Origin: JAFGMQ01 sp036733345
GTDB lineage: Bacteria > Desulfobacterota > DSM-4660 > Desulfatiglandales > Desulfatiglandaceae
Assembly (NCBI GenBank): GCA_036733345.1
Contig: DAINAR010000004.1
Span: forward strand, 1-64,000
Length of the DNA: 64,000 nt
Reading direction: 5' to 3'
The translations under genes and the position numbers were made by a program. Numbering within the stretch: the stretch's first letter is position 1; each line of letters begins with the position of its first letter. Under the pieces are notes generated by a model. It was not told the origin of the DNA and searched no databases. It was given only the letters and a program-made list of their open reading frames with translations. Below are positions 8,968-17,921 of this stretch, piece after piece.

Positions 8968-10002
8968 TTATTGTACGAGGACATCTCTCAGAATCGAGAT
9001 GTTGTCAAGGGCCTTTCCTGACCCAAGAACAACTGTAGACAGTGGATCTTCAGCAATTGTTATTGGTAGCTGTGTTTCTTCTCTCAATAAAAAATCAAGA
9101 TTCTTAAGTAATGAGCCCCCGCCGGTCAATATAATACCTTTATCCACCGTATCAGCAGCTAATTCTGGCGGTGTCTGTTCCAGCGCTATACGCACAGCCT
9201 CAACAATTGTTTCGATCTGCTCTGAAATTGCTTTTCTCACTTCATCAGAGTCGATAGTCAGGATCTTCGGTATCCCGGTAACCAGATCACGACCTTTGAC
9301 CTCAATGGTTTCGACTTCTTCGCTCGGATAGGCGTTTCCTATTGCGGTTTTAATAATCTCAGCCGTTCTAAGACCTATTAACAGATTATATTTTCTTTTA
9401 ATATGCTGGAGTATAGCTTCATCCATCTTGTCACCTCCAACCCTTACCGACTTGCTATAGACAATACCTGACAGTGATATAACAGCAACTTCAGTTGTGC
9501 CACCACCGATATCAACCACCATATTGCTTGTCGGGTCGGTAATCGGCAGTCCTGCGCCTATAGCTGCGGCCATAGGCTCCTCAATAAGAAATACCTCTCT
9601 TGCGCCTGCTGATTCTGCTGATTCACGTACTGCTCTCTTTTCAACCTGAGTGATACCGCTGGGCACGCAAATAATAATCCTGGGTCTTATTAGCGCCCTC
9701 CTGTTATGAACCTTTCTTATAAAGTGCCTGAGCATCGCCTCTGTAATTTCAAAATCAGCTATCACACCATCCTTCATTGGACGTATAGCCATAATATTCC
9801 CAGGAGTCCGGCCGACCATCATCTTGGCTTCTTTTCCTACAGCCAGGACCTTATTTCCGCCCTTTCCATCACTTCTAACAGCCACAACTGACGGTTCACA
9901 TAGAACAATTCCTTTCCCTTTCATGTAAACAAGTGTATTGGCTGTCCCAAGATCAATTGCTAAATCATTAGAAAACAAACCAAAAATCGGATCAAGCAAC
10001 AT
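8968..10002 (-). CDS. mreB: Actin-like cytoskeletal protein MreB
   Basis: A 344-residue bacterial actin. The nucleotide-binding motifs are visible: phosphate-1 DLGTANTLVY (about 17-26), phosphate-2 VVDIGGGTTEVAVISL (about 160-175) and the adenosine motif ILTGGGSLLKNL (about 290-301). It forms membrane-associated filaments that guide lateral wall synthesis. It is the first gene of the minus-strand elongation operon and diverges from rpmH across 162 bp. ATG at 10002 has AAAGGAG upstream. Confidence 0.97.
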   Translation of the reverse strand: MLLDPIFGLFSNDLAIDLGTANTLVYMKGKGIVLCEPSVVAVRSDGKGGNKVLAVGKEAKMMVGRTPGNIMAIRPMKDGVIADFEITEAMLRHFIRKVHNRRALIRPRIIICVPSGITQVEKRAVRESAESAGAREVFLIEEPMAAAIGAGLPITDPTSNMVVDIGGGTTEVAVISLSGIVYSKSVRVGGDKMDEAILQHIKRKYNLLIGLRTAEIIKTAIGNAYPSEEVETIEVKGRDLVTGIPKILTIDSDEVRKAISEQIETIVEAVRIALEQTPPELAADTVDKGIILTGGGSLLKNLDFLLREETQLPITIAEDPLSTVVLGSGKALDNISILRDVLVQ

Positions 10003-10097
10003 TACTGTCTCCTTTCAGTATTAAGGGCTTTTTTAAAAGATTTTTTTATACCATGTAGATTAAATTATCAAATATAAAATAGAAAAAAGAAATTTTC

Positions 10098-10126
10098 TTG
10101 ACAAATATTCCCTTTGATGGTCAAAT
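10098..10126 (+). promoter_or_regulatory. Candidate sigma-70 promoter for rpmH
   Basis: A perfect TTGACA (10098-10103) is followed after 17 nt by TCAAAT (10121-10126, 4 of 6 matches to the -10 consensus), 38 bp before rpmH. The -35 element is strong and the -10 weak. Confidence 0.45.
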
Positions 10127-10164
10127 TAATATTTTAATCAGACCAAGCAGGGGAAATCATCGAT

Positions 10165-10299
10165 ATGAAAAGGACTTATCAACCCAGCAATATTAAGAGA
10201 GCCCGCACTCACGGCTTTAGAGTCAGAATGCGAACAAAAGGTGGAGTACTTGTCTTGAAACGAAGAAGGGCAAAAGGAAGAAAACAGCTAACCGTATAG
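10165..10299 (+). CDS. rpmH: Ribosomal protein bL34
   Basis: A short 44-codon gene read directly from the sequence: MKRTYQPSN start, then the Arg/Lys-rich HGFRVRM...KRRRAKGRKQL tail that is diagnostic of bL34. It is followed 11 bp later by rnpA, the classical rpmH-rnpA order. There is no dnaA upstream; mreB lies there instead. Confidence 0.97.
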   Translation: MKRTYQPSNIKRARTHGFRVRMRTKGGVLVLKRRRAKGRKQLTV

Positions 10300-10310
10300 A
10301 GCTGTCCGAT

Positions 10311-10685
10311 TTGTACCCGGCTAATCTTCGATTTATGCGACCTCATTCGTTTTCTAAATGTGAAAGGCTATTGAATCGTGCGGATTTTGTCAATCCAAAT
10401 CGATCTGGAATCCGATATAATACTAAATGTTTTATTTTCATTCTGAAACAAAACGGGCTGGGGATTACAAGACTGGGGGTTACTGTTAGCAAAAGGGTAG
10501 GCAACGCTGTCAAGAGAAATAGAGTAAAGCGACTGATCAGGGAATTTTTCAGGCTAAATAAGCCATGTTTCCCCCAAGGATATGATGTCATTGCTATAGC
10601 AAAGAAGGATGCGAGCTGTTTGGATCTCCGTAATATAAATGAGGAGTTCGCAAAAATCGGCTTTTTTAAAAGGTTACATGTATAA
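10311..10685 (+). CDS. rnpA: Ribonuclease P protein component
   Basis: The protein cofactor of RNase P, which binds the RNA subunit and the 5' leader of pre-tRNAs. The RNR signature is present as KRVGNAVKRNRVKRLIREFF (about 64-83). The annotated start is TTG 10311; ATG at 10335 (residue 9, MRPHSFSK) is at least as likely because most RnpA proteins begin close to that segment. It overlaps yidD by 8 bp. Confidence 0.95.
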   Translation: MYPANLRFMRPHSFSKCERLLNRADFVNPNRSGIRYNTKCFIFILKQNGLGITRLGVTVSKRVGNAVKRNRVKRLIREFFRLNKPCFPQGYDVIAIAKKDASCLDLRNINEEFAKIGFFKRLHV

Positions 10686-10896
10686 ATTTAGACATATATT
10701 TATCCTGATGATAGATATATATAAGCAGTTCATTTCTCCTTTTTGGCCATCTTCCTGCCGCTTTTATCCCACATGTTCAACGTATGCCCGCCATGCTATC
10801 AATAAATATGGAATTATCAAGGGATGCCTTCTAGCCCTTAAAAGAATCTTAAAATGTCACCCGTTTCATCCTGGCGGATATGATCCGCTCTTATAA
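10678..10896 (+). CDS. yidD: Membrane protein insertion efficiency factor YidD
   Basis: A small membrane-associated protein that aids YidC-dependent insertion. Diagnostic residues are CRFYPTCSTYA, RILKCHP and GGYDPLL at the end. The start is set to ATG 10678, overlapping the rnpA stop, because AAAAGG lies 4-9 nt upstream; a longer in-frame reading from 10639 would bury the start inside rnpA. yidC normally follows at once, but here 682 bp of repeats intervene. Confidence 0.93.
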   Translation: MYKFRHIFILMIDIYKQFISPFWPSSCRFYPTCSTYARHAINKYGIIKGCLLALKRILKCHPFHPGGYDPLL

Positions 10897-10939
10897 TTTA
10901 TGCAGAAACTTTGGGGTTCTTTTTTTGTCTAAGGAACCT

Positions 10940-11066
10940 TGGAAATGAAATATCCCGCAGCAAGCAACGGGGAATCAGCCTTATTCCGGCCAGCCAAAGG
11001 CTGATAAACTCCGGCCGGAATCTAGAAAAATACTTGACTGGGTCCCGGATCAAGTCCGGAATAACA
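10940..11066. repeat. Palindromic repeat cluster, part 1 (yidD-yidC gap)
   Basis: The 9-bp arms ATTCCGGCC / GGCCGGAAT (10982-10990 and 11013-11021) form a long hairpin. A second motif, CTGGGTCCCGG...GTCCGGAATAAC, lies at 11038-11065. These match the GTCATTCC/GGAATCCAG hairpin family seen elsewhere in the window. The short open frame running through it is repeat-derived and is not called as a gene. Confidence 0.6.
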
Positions 11067-11205
11067 AGACGAAGAAAGCTTTGCGGAATTTAACCTGAAG
11101 AAACTAAAAAATAGAAAAGTATTTTTCTTATTATAGAAATTAGTTCGGAATAGGAAGGTATGAGACTTTTTATTTATTAGAGTCCAAATATTATTACTCC
11201 GGCAA

Positions 11206-11430
11206 ATGAACGACCCCGCCGCAGAGCAGCGGGGTATCTATAAAGGCAATGCAACGCCGCAAGCGGCGGGGAATTAACCCTCGTCCGCCTCCGGCGGATT
11301 AAAAATATAAATCGTCATGCCGGGCTTGATAAGCTTGCCCCGGACCCCGATCCGGGGGCATCCAGCCGATTCTATTATGGATTCCAGTTGGAGTTTATCC
11401 CGAACTTGATTCGGGGCTCGGAATTTTACC
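11206..11430. repeat. Palindromic repeat cluster, part 2 (yidD-yidC gap)
   Basis: Three GC hairpins lie in series at 11211-11300: CCCCGC/GCGGGG, CGCC/GGCG and TCCGCC/GGCGGA. This order is shared with 16807-16914, so it is a dispersed element. A further GTCATGCCGGG...CCGGGGGCATCCAG hairpin lies at 11314-11365, with another imperfect one to about 11430. No gene is visible between 10897 and 11578. Confidence 0.65.
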
Positions 11431-11578
11431 AGCCTGTGGCTGGGACAAAGTTAACGCATATTTTTGCCGGGTTAATAATAAGAGATTTGGCAGCACATTA
11501 GACGCCCTGGAAGTAATGATAGTGTTATAATTTAGATGCGCTTTATTTTGCAGAATTCTTTAAAACTGGTAAGGTAAA

Positions 11579-13246
11579 ATGGAAAAGAAAACGGTTCTCG
11601 CTCTGGTTTTATGTTTTTTTGTACTTTTCTTATGGTCTTCACTGTTCACGCCAAAAAATGGCCAACAACCTCAAAACGTTAAAGAATCTGAAGAAGAAAT
11701 AATCCAGAATACTGCTGAGGTTTCTGATGTCGAGCCACCAAGCCATAAGGTGTCTACCAGGGTTCCTGAAAAAATTCCCGGTAAAACACTTCCGGAAGCT
11801 GATCAAACTGAAATCGAAATTGATACACCTTTATACAGAGCCGTTTTTTCAAATGCTGGTCCTGCAATTAAAAGCTTCAAGTTAAAAGAATACAGGCAGA
11901 CTATTGATCCGCATTCTCCTTTGATTGAACTCGTTAATCTTGAACAAGATATGGGTGATTACTTTATTTTCAGCTTCGATGAAAATAATTCAGCAAATGA
12001 GGAAAAACTTATTTACCAGGTGGATCATTCTTCAATATTTTTAGAAAATGAATCTTCCCCAAAAGAATTGACATTCACTTCGATTACAGCAAATGGTCTT
12101 TTGATCAATCAAACCTATCGTTTTTATCCGGATAAATATAATATTGACCTTACTGTTAATGTAATAAACCAGTCGGGAAAAATAATACAAGGGTCTTTTA
12201 ATACATACCTTAATGCCTTGCCGCCACAGAAAAAAATAAGTTACTATTCATTTTCCGGGTTTGTGCTTCTAATTAATGACGACTTGCAGGAAGTAAAAAT
12301 AAAAAAGGCTTCTGAAGAAAAAACATTCAAAGGCCAGATCGGATGGGCAGCCTATGAAGACGCCTATTTTATTTCAGCATTCAGCCAAAAAAAACATTCA
12401 CAAAGCACTTTTGAGGGAAGTTTACTTCCTTCCGGTGTATTGCATGGAAAACACCTCACACCTCAAATATCAATAAATCCATCTCAACAGGTCTCATCCG
12501 AATACACTATGTATTTGGGACCGCGAGATCTTGGGATTCTTAAGGATGCCGGAATTGACCTGGACCGTGCAGTAAACTTCGGCTGGACAGATATCCTTGC
12601 CAAGCCACTCCTGTATCTGTTACGTTTTTTTAATAATTTCATTCACAACTATGGTGTATCCATTATTATTCTTACTATCATAGTAAAGATTCTCTTCTGG
12701 CCGCTAACGCACAAAAGCTATAAATCTATGAAAGAAATGCAGAAACTGCAGCCACGCATGGCCAAAATCAGAGAAAAATATAAAGATAATAAAGAGCAGC
12801 TGAACAAGGAAATGATGGGCCTTTACAAAACCTACAAGGTGAATCCAATGGGCGGATGCCTGCCAATGATTATTCAGATCCCTGTTTTCTTCGCACTCTT
12901 CAGAATCCTTGGAAGTGCGATTGAATTGAGGCATGCCCCTTTCATGCTCTGGATCCAGGATCTCTCAGCACCTGATCGCCTCTTCAACTTTCCTTTTCAT
13001 ATTCCATTTATGGCTCCGCCTTATGGAGTTCCTGTACTCACACTGCTCATGGGCGCATCAATGTTTATTCAGCAAAAAATGACGCCGAGCCCGGGCGATC
13101 CGGCACAGGCTAAAATTATGATGTTATTGCCACTAATTTTTACATTTATGTTTATCAATTTTCCATCAGGCCTTGTACTTTATTGGTTAGTAAATAATAT
13201 CCTTTCCATAGGCCAGCAATACCGCATACATAAAGGACAGGCATAA
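11579..13246 (+). CDS. yidC: Membrane protein insertase YidC
   Basis: A 555-residue Oxa1-family insertase of the Gram-negative type. It has an N-terminal membrane segment (about 5-21), a large periplasmic beta-sandwich domain (about 65-335) and a C-terminal five-helix core (about 345-550) with MQKLQPRMAKIREKY, NPMGGCLPMIIQIPVF, QQKMTP and the closing NFPSGLVLYWLVNN. It inserts membrane proteins alone or with SecYEG. jag follows after 16 bp and a good ribosome binding site (GGAGG), so yidC-jag-mnmE is one transcription unit. Confidence 0.97.
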   Translation: MEKKTVLALVLCFFVLFLWSSLFTPKNGQQPQNVKESEEEIIQNTAEVSDVEPPSHKVSTRVPEKIPGKTLPEADQTEIEIDTPLYRAVFSNAGPAIKSFKLKEYRQTIDPHSPLIELVNLEQDMGDYFIFSFDENNSANEEKLIYQVDHSSIFLENESSPKELTFTSITANGLLINQTYRFYPDKYNIDLTVNVINQSGKIIQGSFNTYLNALPPQKKISYYSFSGFVLLINDDLQEVKIKKASEEKTFKGQIGWAAYEDAYFISAFSQKKHSQSTFEGSLLPSGVLHGKHLTPQISINPSQQVSSEYTMYLGPRDLGILKDAGIDLDRAVNFGWTDILAKPLLYLLRFFNNFIHNYGVSIIILTIIVKILFWPLTHKSYKSMKEMQKLQPRMAKIREKYKDNKEQLNKEMMGLYKTYKVNPMGGCLPMIIQIPVFFALFRILGSAIELRHAPFMLWIQDLSAPDRLFNFPFHIPFMAPPYGVPVLTLLMGASMFIQQKMTPSPGDPAQAKIMMLLPLIFTFMFINFPSGLVLYWLVNNILSIGQQYRIHKGQA

Positions 13247-13262
13247 GATTTGGAGGACAGAT

Positions 13263-13946
13263 ATGACTGAAACTTACGAATTTCAAGCAAAAAACACCGA
13301 AGAAGCAATTGAGATAGCATGTTCTGAACTAAATGTTTCAACTGATGACATTGAAATTGAAATAATTGAGCCTGGCTCTGCAGGTATTTTCGGTTTAGTA
13401 GGAGGTAAAAAGGCCAGAATAAGAGTCAAACTCATCAAGGAAAGTGCAGAGTCTAATGATAATGATTATGGAATCGCAATTGCCAGGGAGACACTCGAGA
13501 AAATACTGGCACTCATTCCCGTGGAAAGCACAAAGGTTACAAGCAACCACACAGGAGATCGGGTTGTGCTGACAATTGAGGGAGACACATCGGGACTATT
13601 AATCGGGCGTAAAGGAAGAACGCTTGACGCATTACAATTTATTGTTAACAGAATAGCAAATAAAAACCTTGAAAAAAGGATACATGTTGTTATTGACTCG
13701 GAAAATTATCGCCAGAGAAGAAAAGATTCTTTAATTCAAACATCTTTGAGGATGGGCGACAAGGCAAAGAAGATAGGTAAGCCGGTAACAACCAACCTTC
13801 TAAACCCTCATGACCGCAGAATTGTTCACCTTGCCCTCAAGGAAGATGAAGAGTTAAATACAAAGAGTATAGGCAAAGACGGAGCACTGAAAAAAGTCGT
13901 AATTATCCCAAGGAAATATAATGGCCAACAGTCCACACGCCTTTAA
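13263..13946 (+). CDS. jag: RNA-binding protein Jag / KhpB
   Basis: The three-domain Jag architecture is complete. Jag_N (about 1-52) has EPGSAGIFGLVGGKKARI. A KH domain (about 85-155) has the LIGRKGRTLDALQ RNA-binding loop. A C-terminal R3H domain (about 160-225) has NPHDRRIVHLAL. It is a cytoplasmic RNA-binding protein linked to cell-wall and division control in other bacteria. Its place between yidC and mnmE is the conserved one. Confidence 0.93.
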   Translation: MTETYEFQAKNTEEAIEIACSELNVSTDDIEIEIIEPGSAGIFGLVGGKKARIRVKLIKESAESNDNDYGIAIARETLEKILALIPVESTKVTSNHTGDRVVLTIEGDTSGLLIGRKGRTLDALQFIVNRIANKNLEKRIHVVIDSENYRQRRKDSLIQTSLRMGDKAKKIGKPVTTNLLNPHDRRIVHLALKEDEELNTKSIGKDGALKKVVIIPRKYNGQQSTRL

Positions 13947-14021
13947 ACCTTTTGGCTGCGTGTTTCTGAATAGATCTTTCCAATTCTGGAACCCTTAAGT
14001 TCTAATCTGAAATTATTTATC

Positions 14022-15404
14022 ATGTTTAAAAATGAAGACACTATTGCAGCCATAGCCACACCTGTCGGCAGGGGAGGAATAGGAATAATAAGAATTAGCG
14101 GCTCTAATTCCCTCGAGATCGCCAGACAAGTCTTTAAGCCCAAAAGGCCAACAAACAGCTTTAAGAGTCATCATCTTTATCTGGGGCAGATGTACGATCC
14201 CTTTTCCAATGATAATATAGATGAAATTCTTCTATCCTTTATGAAAGCTCCTCATTCCTATACACGGGAAGATGTTGTGGAAATCAATTCCCATAGCGGC
14301 TACCAAATCCTTTCCAGAATCCTAAGAATTATAATTGATCTTGGAGTTAGACTTGCCAAGCCAGGAGAATTTACATTCAGGGCTTTCTTAAACGGCAGGA
14401 TTGATCTAACTCAGGCAGAGGCTGTAATAGATCTCATCAATTCAAAATCGGAGAAGGGTTTAGCGTTTTTATCCAAACAACTTCAAGGATCATTCAGGCA
14501 AAAAATAGATACAATCCGGCAAAATGCAATTAATATCCTTGCTAATTCCGAAGTGGCAATCGATTTTCCTGAAGAAGCTGATTCAATATCCTGGGAAAAT
14601 TTAGCCATTCTGATAGATGATAAACTAATAAAACCGCTTGAGTCACTGATAACTGCTCATACCAACAGAAAACTCTGGGTTGATGGAATTAAAACCGTGA
14701 TTGTTGGACGCGTTAATGTCGGCAAATCAAGTCTTCTTAACCAGCTTCTTGATGAGCAGCGCTCAATAGTTACACCTATTCCAGGCACTACAAGAGATGT
14801 TGTCGAATCAGCAATTACAATCGGGGGAATGCCGCTCCGCCTTATGGATACTGCCGGCTTAAGAAAAGCAAAAAATGAGATTGAAAAATTCGGAGTCAAT
14901 TTGACAAAACAAAAACTAAGTGAGGCCGATTTCGTACTGCTTGTAATTGACCAAAGCCGACCTCTAAACCAGGATGATTTTAATTTAATTGCTAAAGTCC
15001 AGGGAAAAAATACATTAATCGTGATCAATAAAATCGATTTGCCTTCAAGAATTGGTAATAGTATTCATATAAAGGATTTTTCCAGTCTTCCATTCGCAGG
15101 TGTATCAGCACTCACCGGGCAGGGACTTGATCAGCTCAGAAAAGCCATTCAAAATTGTCTGCTAAAAGATGATATTGATGATCTGTATTCTGATTTCGCC
15201 CCAAACCTCAGACAAAGCAAGGCCATGTCTGATTCTGCTCAATTTTTCAGAGAAGCCTTACATAATCTTAAGCAGAGGTTGCCTATGGAAATAATTGCCG
15301 TTGATCTTAAAAGCGGCCTTGATGCCCTTGGAGAAATTACTGGTGAGACTACAAGCGAAGATATACTGAATGCCATCTTCAGTCAGTTTTGCCTGGGTAA
15401 ATAA
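14022..15404 (+). CDS. mnmE: tRNA modification GTPase MnmE (TrmE)
   Basis: Forms the xnm5U34 wobble modification of tRNAs with MnmG. An N-terminal folate-binding domain (AIATPVGRGGIGIIRISG at the start) and a helical domain flank a G domain: GRVNVGKSSLLN (about 229-240), TPIPGTTRDV, DTAGLR (about 276-281) and NKID (about 335-338). It ends in FCLGK, giving the C-terminal catalytic Cys of the family. mnmG is not in the window. It ends 88 bp from the convergent thiC end. Confidence 0.97.
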   Translation: MFKNEDTIAAIATPVGRGGIGIIRISGSNSLEIARQVFKPKRPTNSFKSHHLYLGQMYDPFSNDNIDEILLSFMKAPHSYTREDVVEINSHSGYQILSRILRIIIDLGVRLAKPGEFTFRAFLNGRIDLTQAEAVIDLINSKSEKGLAFLSKQLQGSFRQKIDTIRQNAINILANSEVAIDFPEEADSISWENLAILIDDKLIKPLESLITAHTNRKLWVDGIKTVIVGRVNVGKSSLLNQLLDEQRSIVTPIPGTTRDVVESAITIGGMPLRLMDTAGLRKAKNEIEKFGVNLTKQKLSEADFVLLVIDQSRPLNQDDFNLIAKVQGKNTLIVINKIDLPSRIGNSIHIKDFSSLPFAGVSALTGQGLDQLRKAIQNCLLKDDIDDLYSDFAPNLRQSKAMSDSAQFFREALHNLKQRLPMEIIAVDLKSGLDALGEITGETTSEDILNAIFSQFCLGK

Positions 15405-15492
15405 ATAATAGAATCAAGAATGCCTTTATTTTTTTATTTATGTCTGAAGCATATAATTAATTCATCTGTTCTTTTAAAAAGAATTCCTCATT

Positions 15493-16776
15493 TTAATTTC
15501 CGAAATACTCCTTTACCTGTTTAATAGCGCAATATTTGCCGCACATCGTGCAAACATCATCTTCAGCAGGTGGGTGCTGCTCCCTGTATTTTCTTGCCTT
15601 TTTTGGATCAATTGCCAGTTTCATCTGGGCTTCCCAATCCAGATTCTTTCTTGCAACAGCCATTTGTCTGTCTCTCTCCAGTGCAATTTTATTTCCTTTC
15701 GCAATATCAGCCGCATGGGCAGCAATCTTTGTGACAACAACCCCTTCTCTTACATCTTCAACACTCGGCAGGCAGAGATGTTCTGCAGGAGTCACATAGC
15801 ACAAAAAATCAGCGCCCGCCTTACCGGCCAGGGCTCCGCCAATCGCACAGGCTACATGATCATAGCCTGCCGCAATATCAGTTACTAAAGGACCCAAGAC
15901 ATAAAAGGGGGCACCCTGGCATAGCTTTTTCTGAACAATTATATTGGTTTCGATCTCATTCAATGGGACATGCCCGGGACCCTCAATCATTACCTGAACG
16001 TCCTGATCCCATGCCTTTTGGGTCAAATGCCCCAATGTCATCAACTCATGGATCTGAGCCCTGTCTGTTGCGTCAGCTATACATCCCGGTCTTAATCCGT
16101 CGCCCAGGCTAAGAGTCAAATCATACCTTCTGGCAATTGATAATAGCCTGTCATAGTTCTCATAGAGCGGATTTTCCCTGTCGTGATGGAGCATCCAGGT
16201 AGTTAAAAATGCCCCACCCCTGCTGACGATATCCGTAATTCTTCCCTGTCCTTTTAACATCTCCAGGGCTGCTCTTGTAAGGCCACAGTGAACAGTAATA
16301 AAATCAACCCCTTTTTTTGCCTGTCTTTCAATAACGTCAAATATCTTGTCCGCTGTCAGATGAATCAATGCACCTTTTTCTTCAACTGTCTCCACAACGG
16401 CCTGATAAACAGGAACAGTTCCAACGGGGACAGGGGACTCTTTTAGTATTGCCCCGAGACAGGCATCTATGTCTCCAGCCGTGGACAGATCCATTACCGC
16501 ATCTGTACCAGCCTCTACGGATACCCGGAGTTTTTCCAGTTCCTCTTCAAAAATTGCATGGTCGGAAGAAGTTCCGATATTGGCGTTTACCTTGATAAAC
16601 AGACCTTCCCCGATGCCTACAGGTGAAAGACTCTCATGCCTTTCATTGGCCGGGATTACTACCCTGCCCTTTGCAATTTGATTTCTGAGCCAACCAGCAT
16701 CCACCTGTTCTTTTTCAGCCACTATTTTCATCTCCGGAGTAATAATTCCGGAGTTCGCTTTTTCTAACTGGGTCAT
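15493..16776 (-). CDS. thiC: Phosphomethylpyrimidine synthase ThiC, short form
   Basis: A radical-SAM-type enzyme that rearranges aminoimidazole ribotide to HMP-phosphate for thiamine. Key blocks are NANIGTS (about 64-70), MDLSTAGDID, SRGGAFLTTW, SLGDGLRPGC, MIEGPGHVPLNEIETN and the C-terminal cluster motif CTMCGKYC (about 411-418). At 427 residues it belongs to the short anaerobe/clostridial-type clade. The close paralogue BzaF, which makes 5-hydroxybenzimidazole for cobamides, cannot be excluded by eye. I find no TPP riboswitch in the 544 bp upstream, which makes the thiamine role a little less certain. Confidence 0.85.
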   Translation of the reverse strand: MTQLEKANSGIITPEMKIVAEKEQVDAGWLRNQIAKGRVVIPANERHESLSPVGIGEGLFIKVNANIGTSSDHAIFEEELEKLRVSVEAGTDAVMDLSTAGDIDACLGAILKESPVPVGTVPVYQAVVETVEEKGALIHLTADKIFDVIERQAKKGVDFITVHCGLTRAALEMLKGQGRITDIVSRGGAFLTTWMLHHDRENPLYENYDRLLSIARRYDLTLSLGDGLRPGCIADATDRAQIHELMTLGHLTQKAWDQDVQVMIEGPGHVPLNEIETNIIVQKKLCQGAPFYVLGPLVTDIAAGYDHVACAIGGALAGKAGADFLCYVTPAEHLCLPSVEDVREGVVVTKIAAHAADIAKGNKIALERDRQMAVARKNLDWEAQMKLAIDPKKARKYREQHPPAEDDVCTMCGKYCAIKQVKEYFGN

Positions 16777-16804
16777 TCTCTTTTTTCCTCTTTATGAATA
16801 ATGA

Positions 16805-16915
16805 ACTACCCCGCCGCAGAGCAGCGGGGTATCTTAAAAAGCATTGAACGCCCCAAGGAGCGGGGACTTGTCTGCCTGAGGCAGGATCGACCCCTCGTCC
16901 GCCTCTGGCGGATTG
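16805..16915. repeat. Dispersed three-hairpin GC repeat, copy 2
   Basis: Shares CCCCGCCGCAGAGCAGCGGGG and the CGTCCGCCTC-GGCGGATT block, in the same order, with 11211-11300. The middle hairpin differs in sequence. It is followed by GCTTCGTAAAAAGCCC (about 16919-16934), a border sequence that recurs at 57111 and 57334. Confidence 0.65.
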
Positions 16916-16934
16916 ACAGCTTCGTAAAAAGCCC

Positions 16935-17144
16935 ATCTCGCCTCAAGGACTGGAAATAAGGAGCGTCGTTGTGATTAGACAACAGGAATTTCCGTGTACA
17001 GGACAGAATTGTTTTTGCTTGAAAATTATACCCTTTACCACTTCAAAATCATTATTAAATTATAAATATAACATATTTTACAAAACGATGTGTCAAATTC
17101 ATAGCTTTAATAACGTTTTTTTCTCAAGAAATCCTCAATTGACA
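16935..17144. other. Intergenic region upstream of thiC
   Basis: The rest of the 544-bp iorB-thiC gap outside the repeat and the terminator. It must contain the thiC promoter, but I cannot place it, and I see no TPP or cobalamin riboswitch signature. Confidence 0.5.
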
Positions 17145-17182
17145 TAAAAAAAGGGAGGGAAACTCAAAGCTGTCCCTCCCTC
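17145..17182 (-). terminator. Rho-independent terminator of iorAB
   Basis: On the minus strand GGGAGGGA and TCCCTCCC form an 8-bp GC-rich stem with an 11-13 nt loop, followed directly by seven U residues. It lies about 140 bp beyond the iorB stop. Confidence 0.8.
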
Positions 17183-17320
17183 AATAATCCACTAACTCAA
17201 AAGCTGTTCCAGCCCCCTATCAGGACCGAACCAGTTTCCCCGGCCCTCTGAGTCATCATTTAACAGCACAAGACCAGAGACAAACACCTCTTACTGGGCA
17301 GAACATGCACTGAAATCTTT

Positions 17321-17908
17321 TTAACTTGCCTTCTGCATGCCCAGATCAAAGGCCTTCAGATTTGATTCCAAGAATGCCTTTTTCGTTGAAACTGACATGG
17401 TTTCTTTCATCTGTTCAACGCTAACCGGCACAACACCCGTGCCTATCAGGGCACCTAACATCACCATATTCAGTGCAAGCGGGTTGCCCACACTTTCAGC
17501 AACGGCATTTCCGTCAAAGGCGATCACTTTTTTTGCCTTTGCTTTAAGCAGGTCAACCATCTCACCCACATCAGGATACACGCCCTGCCCGATTGCTACT
17601 GTAAACGGCGGGTAAGGTGCAGTGTTTGTAACAACGACAGTGTCTTTGTTACACTTACCAAGCGCCCTCACTGCCTCTAAAGGCTCAAAGCTGACCAGCA
17701 CATCGGCTTCACTCTGAGATACGATCGGACTGGTGGCACCTCCCACCAAAACGGCCGCTTCCACAATACCACCCCTCTGGGCCATACCATGTATTTCACT
17801 CACGGTAACGGGCAGACCCATGGCAAGGGCCGCTTCGCCTAACAGGCGTGCGGCAAGGAGGTTTCCCTGACCACCCACACCAATTAATACAAATCTTTTA
17901 GTATCCAT
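17321..17908 (-). CDS. iorB: Indolepyruvate:ferredoxin oxidoreductase subunit beta
   Basis: A gamma-type 2-oxoacid oxidoreductase subunit (195 aa): GVGGQGNLLAARLLGEAAL (about 9-27), SEIHGMAQRGGIVEAAV (about 37-53) and SEADVLVSFEPLEA (about 66-79). With IorA it decarboxylates aryl pyruvates from aromatic amino acids to aryl-acetyl-CoA and reduces ferredoxin, which is characteristic of anaerobes. ATG at 17908 has GGGAGG 5 nt upstream. It follows iorA by 13 bp. Confidence 0.93.
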   Translation of the reverse strand: MDTKRFVLIGVGGQGNLLAARLLGEAALAMGLPVTVSEIHGMAQRGGIVEAAVLVGGATSPIVSQSEADVLVSFEPLEAVRALGKCNKDTVVVTNTAPYPPFTVAIGQGVYPDVGEMVDLLKAKAKKVIAFDGNAVAESVGNPLALNMVMLGALIGTGVVPVSVEQMKETMSVSTKKAFLESNLKAFDLGMQKAS

Positions 17909-17921
17909 AAAAACCTCCCTT

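Noticed and set aside
10003..10164. Replication origin next to rpmH
   Set aside because: The mreB-rpmH gap has no DnaA boxes and no dnaA gene nearby; it reads as a divergent promoter region.
10911..11093. A 60-codon open frame after yidD
   Set aside because: It runs through palindromic repeats, its translation is low-complexity and repeat-derived, and there is no ribosome binding site.
16777..17320. TPP riboswitch upstream of thiC
   Set aside because: No CUGAGA/ACCUGAUC-type conserved pieces were found on the minus strand; only a dispersed repeat and the iorAB terminator are visible.
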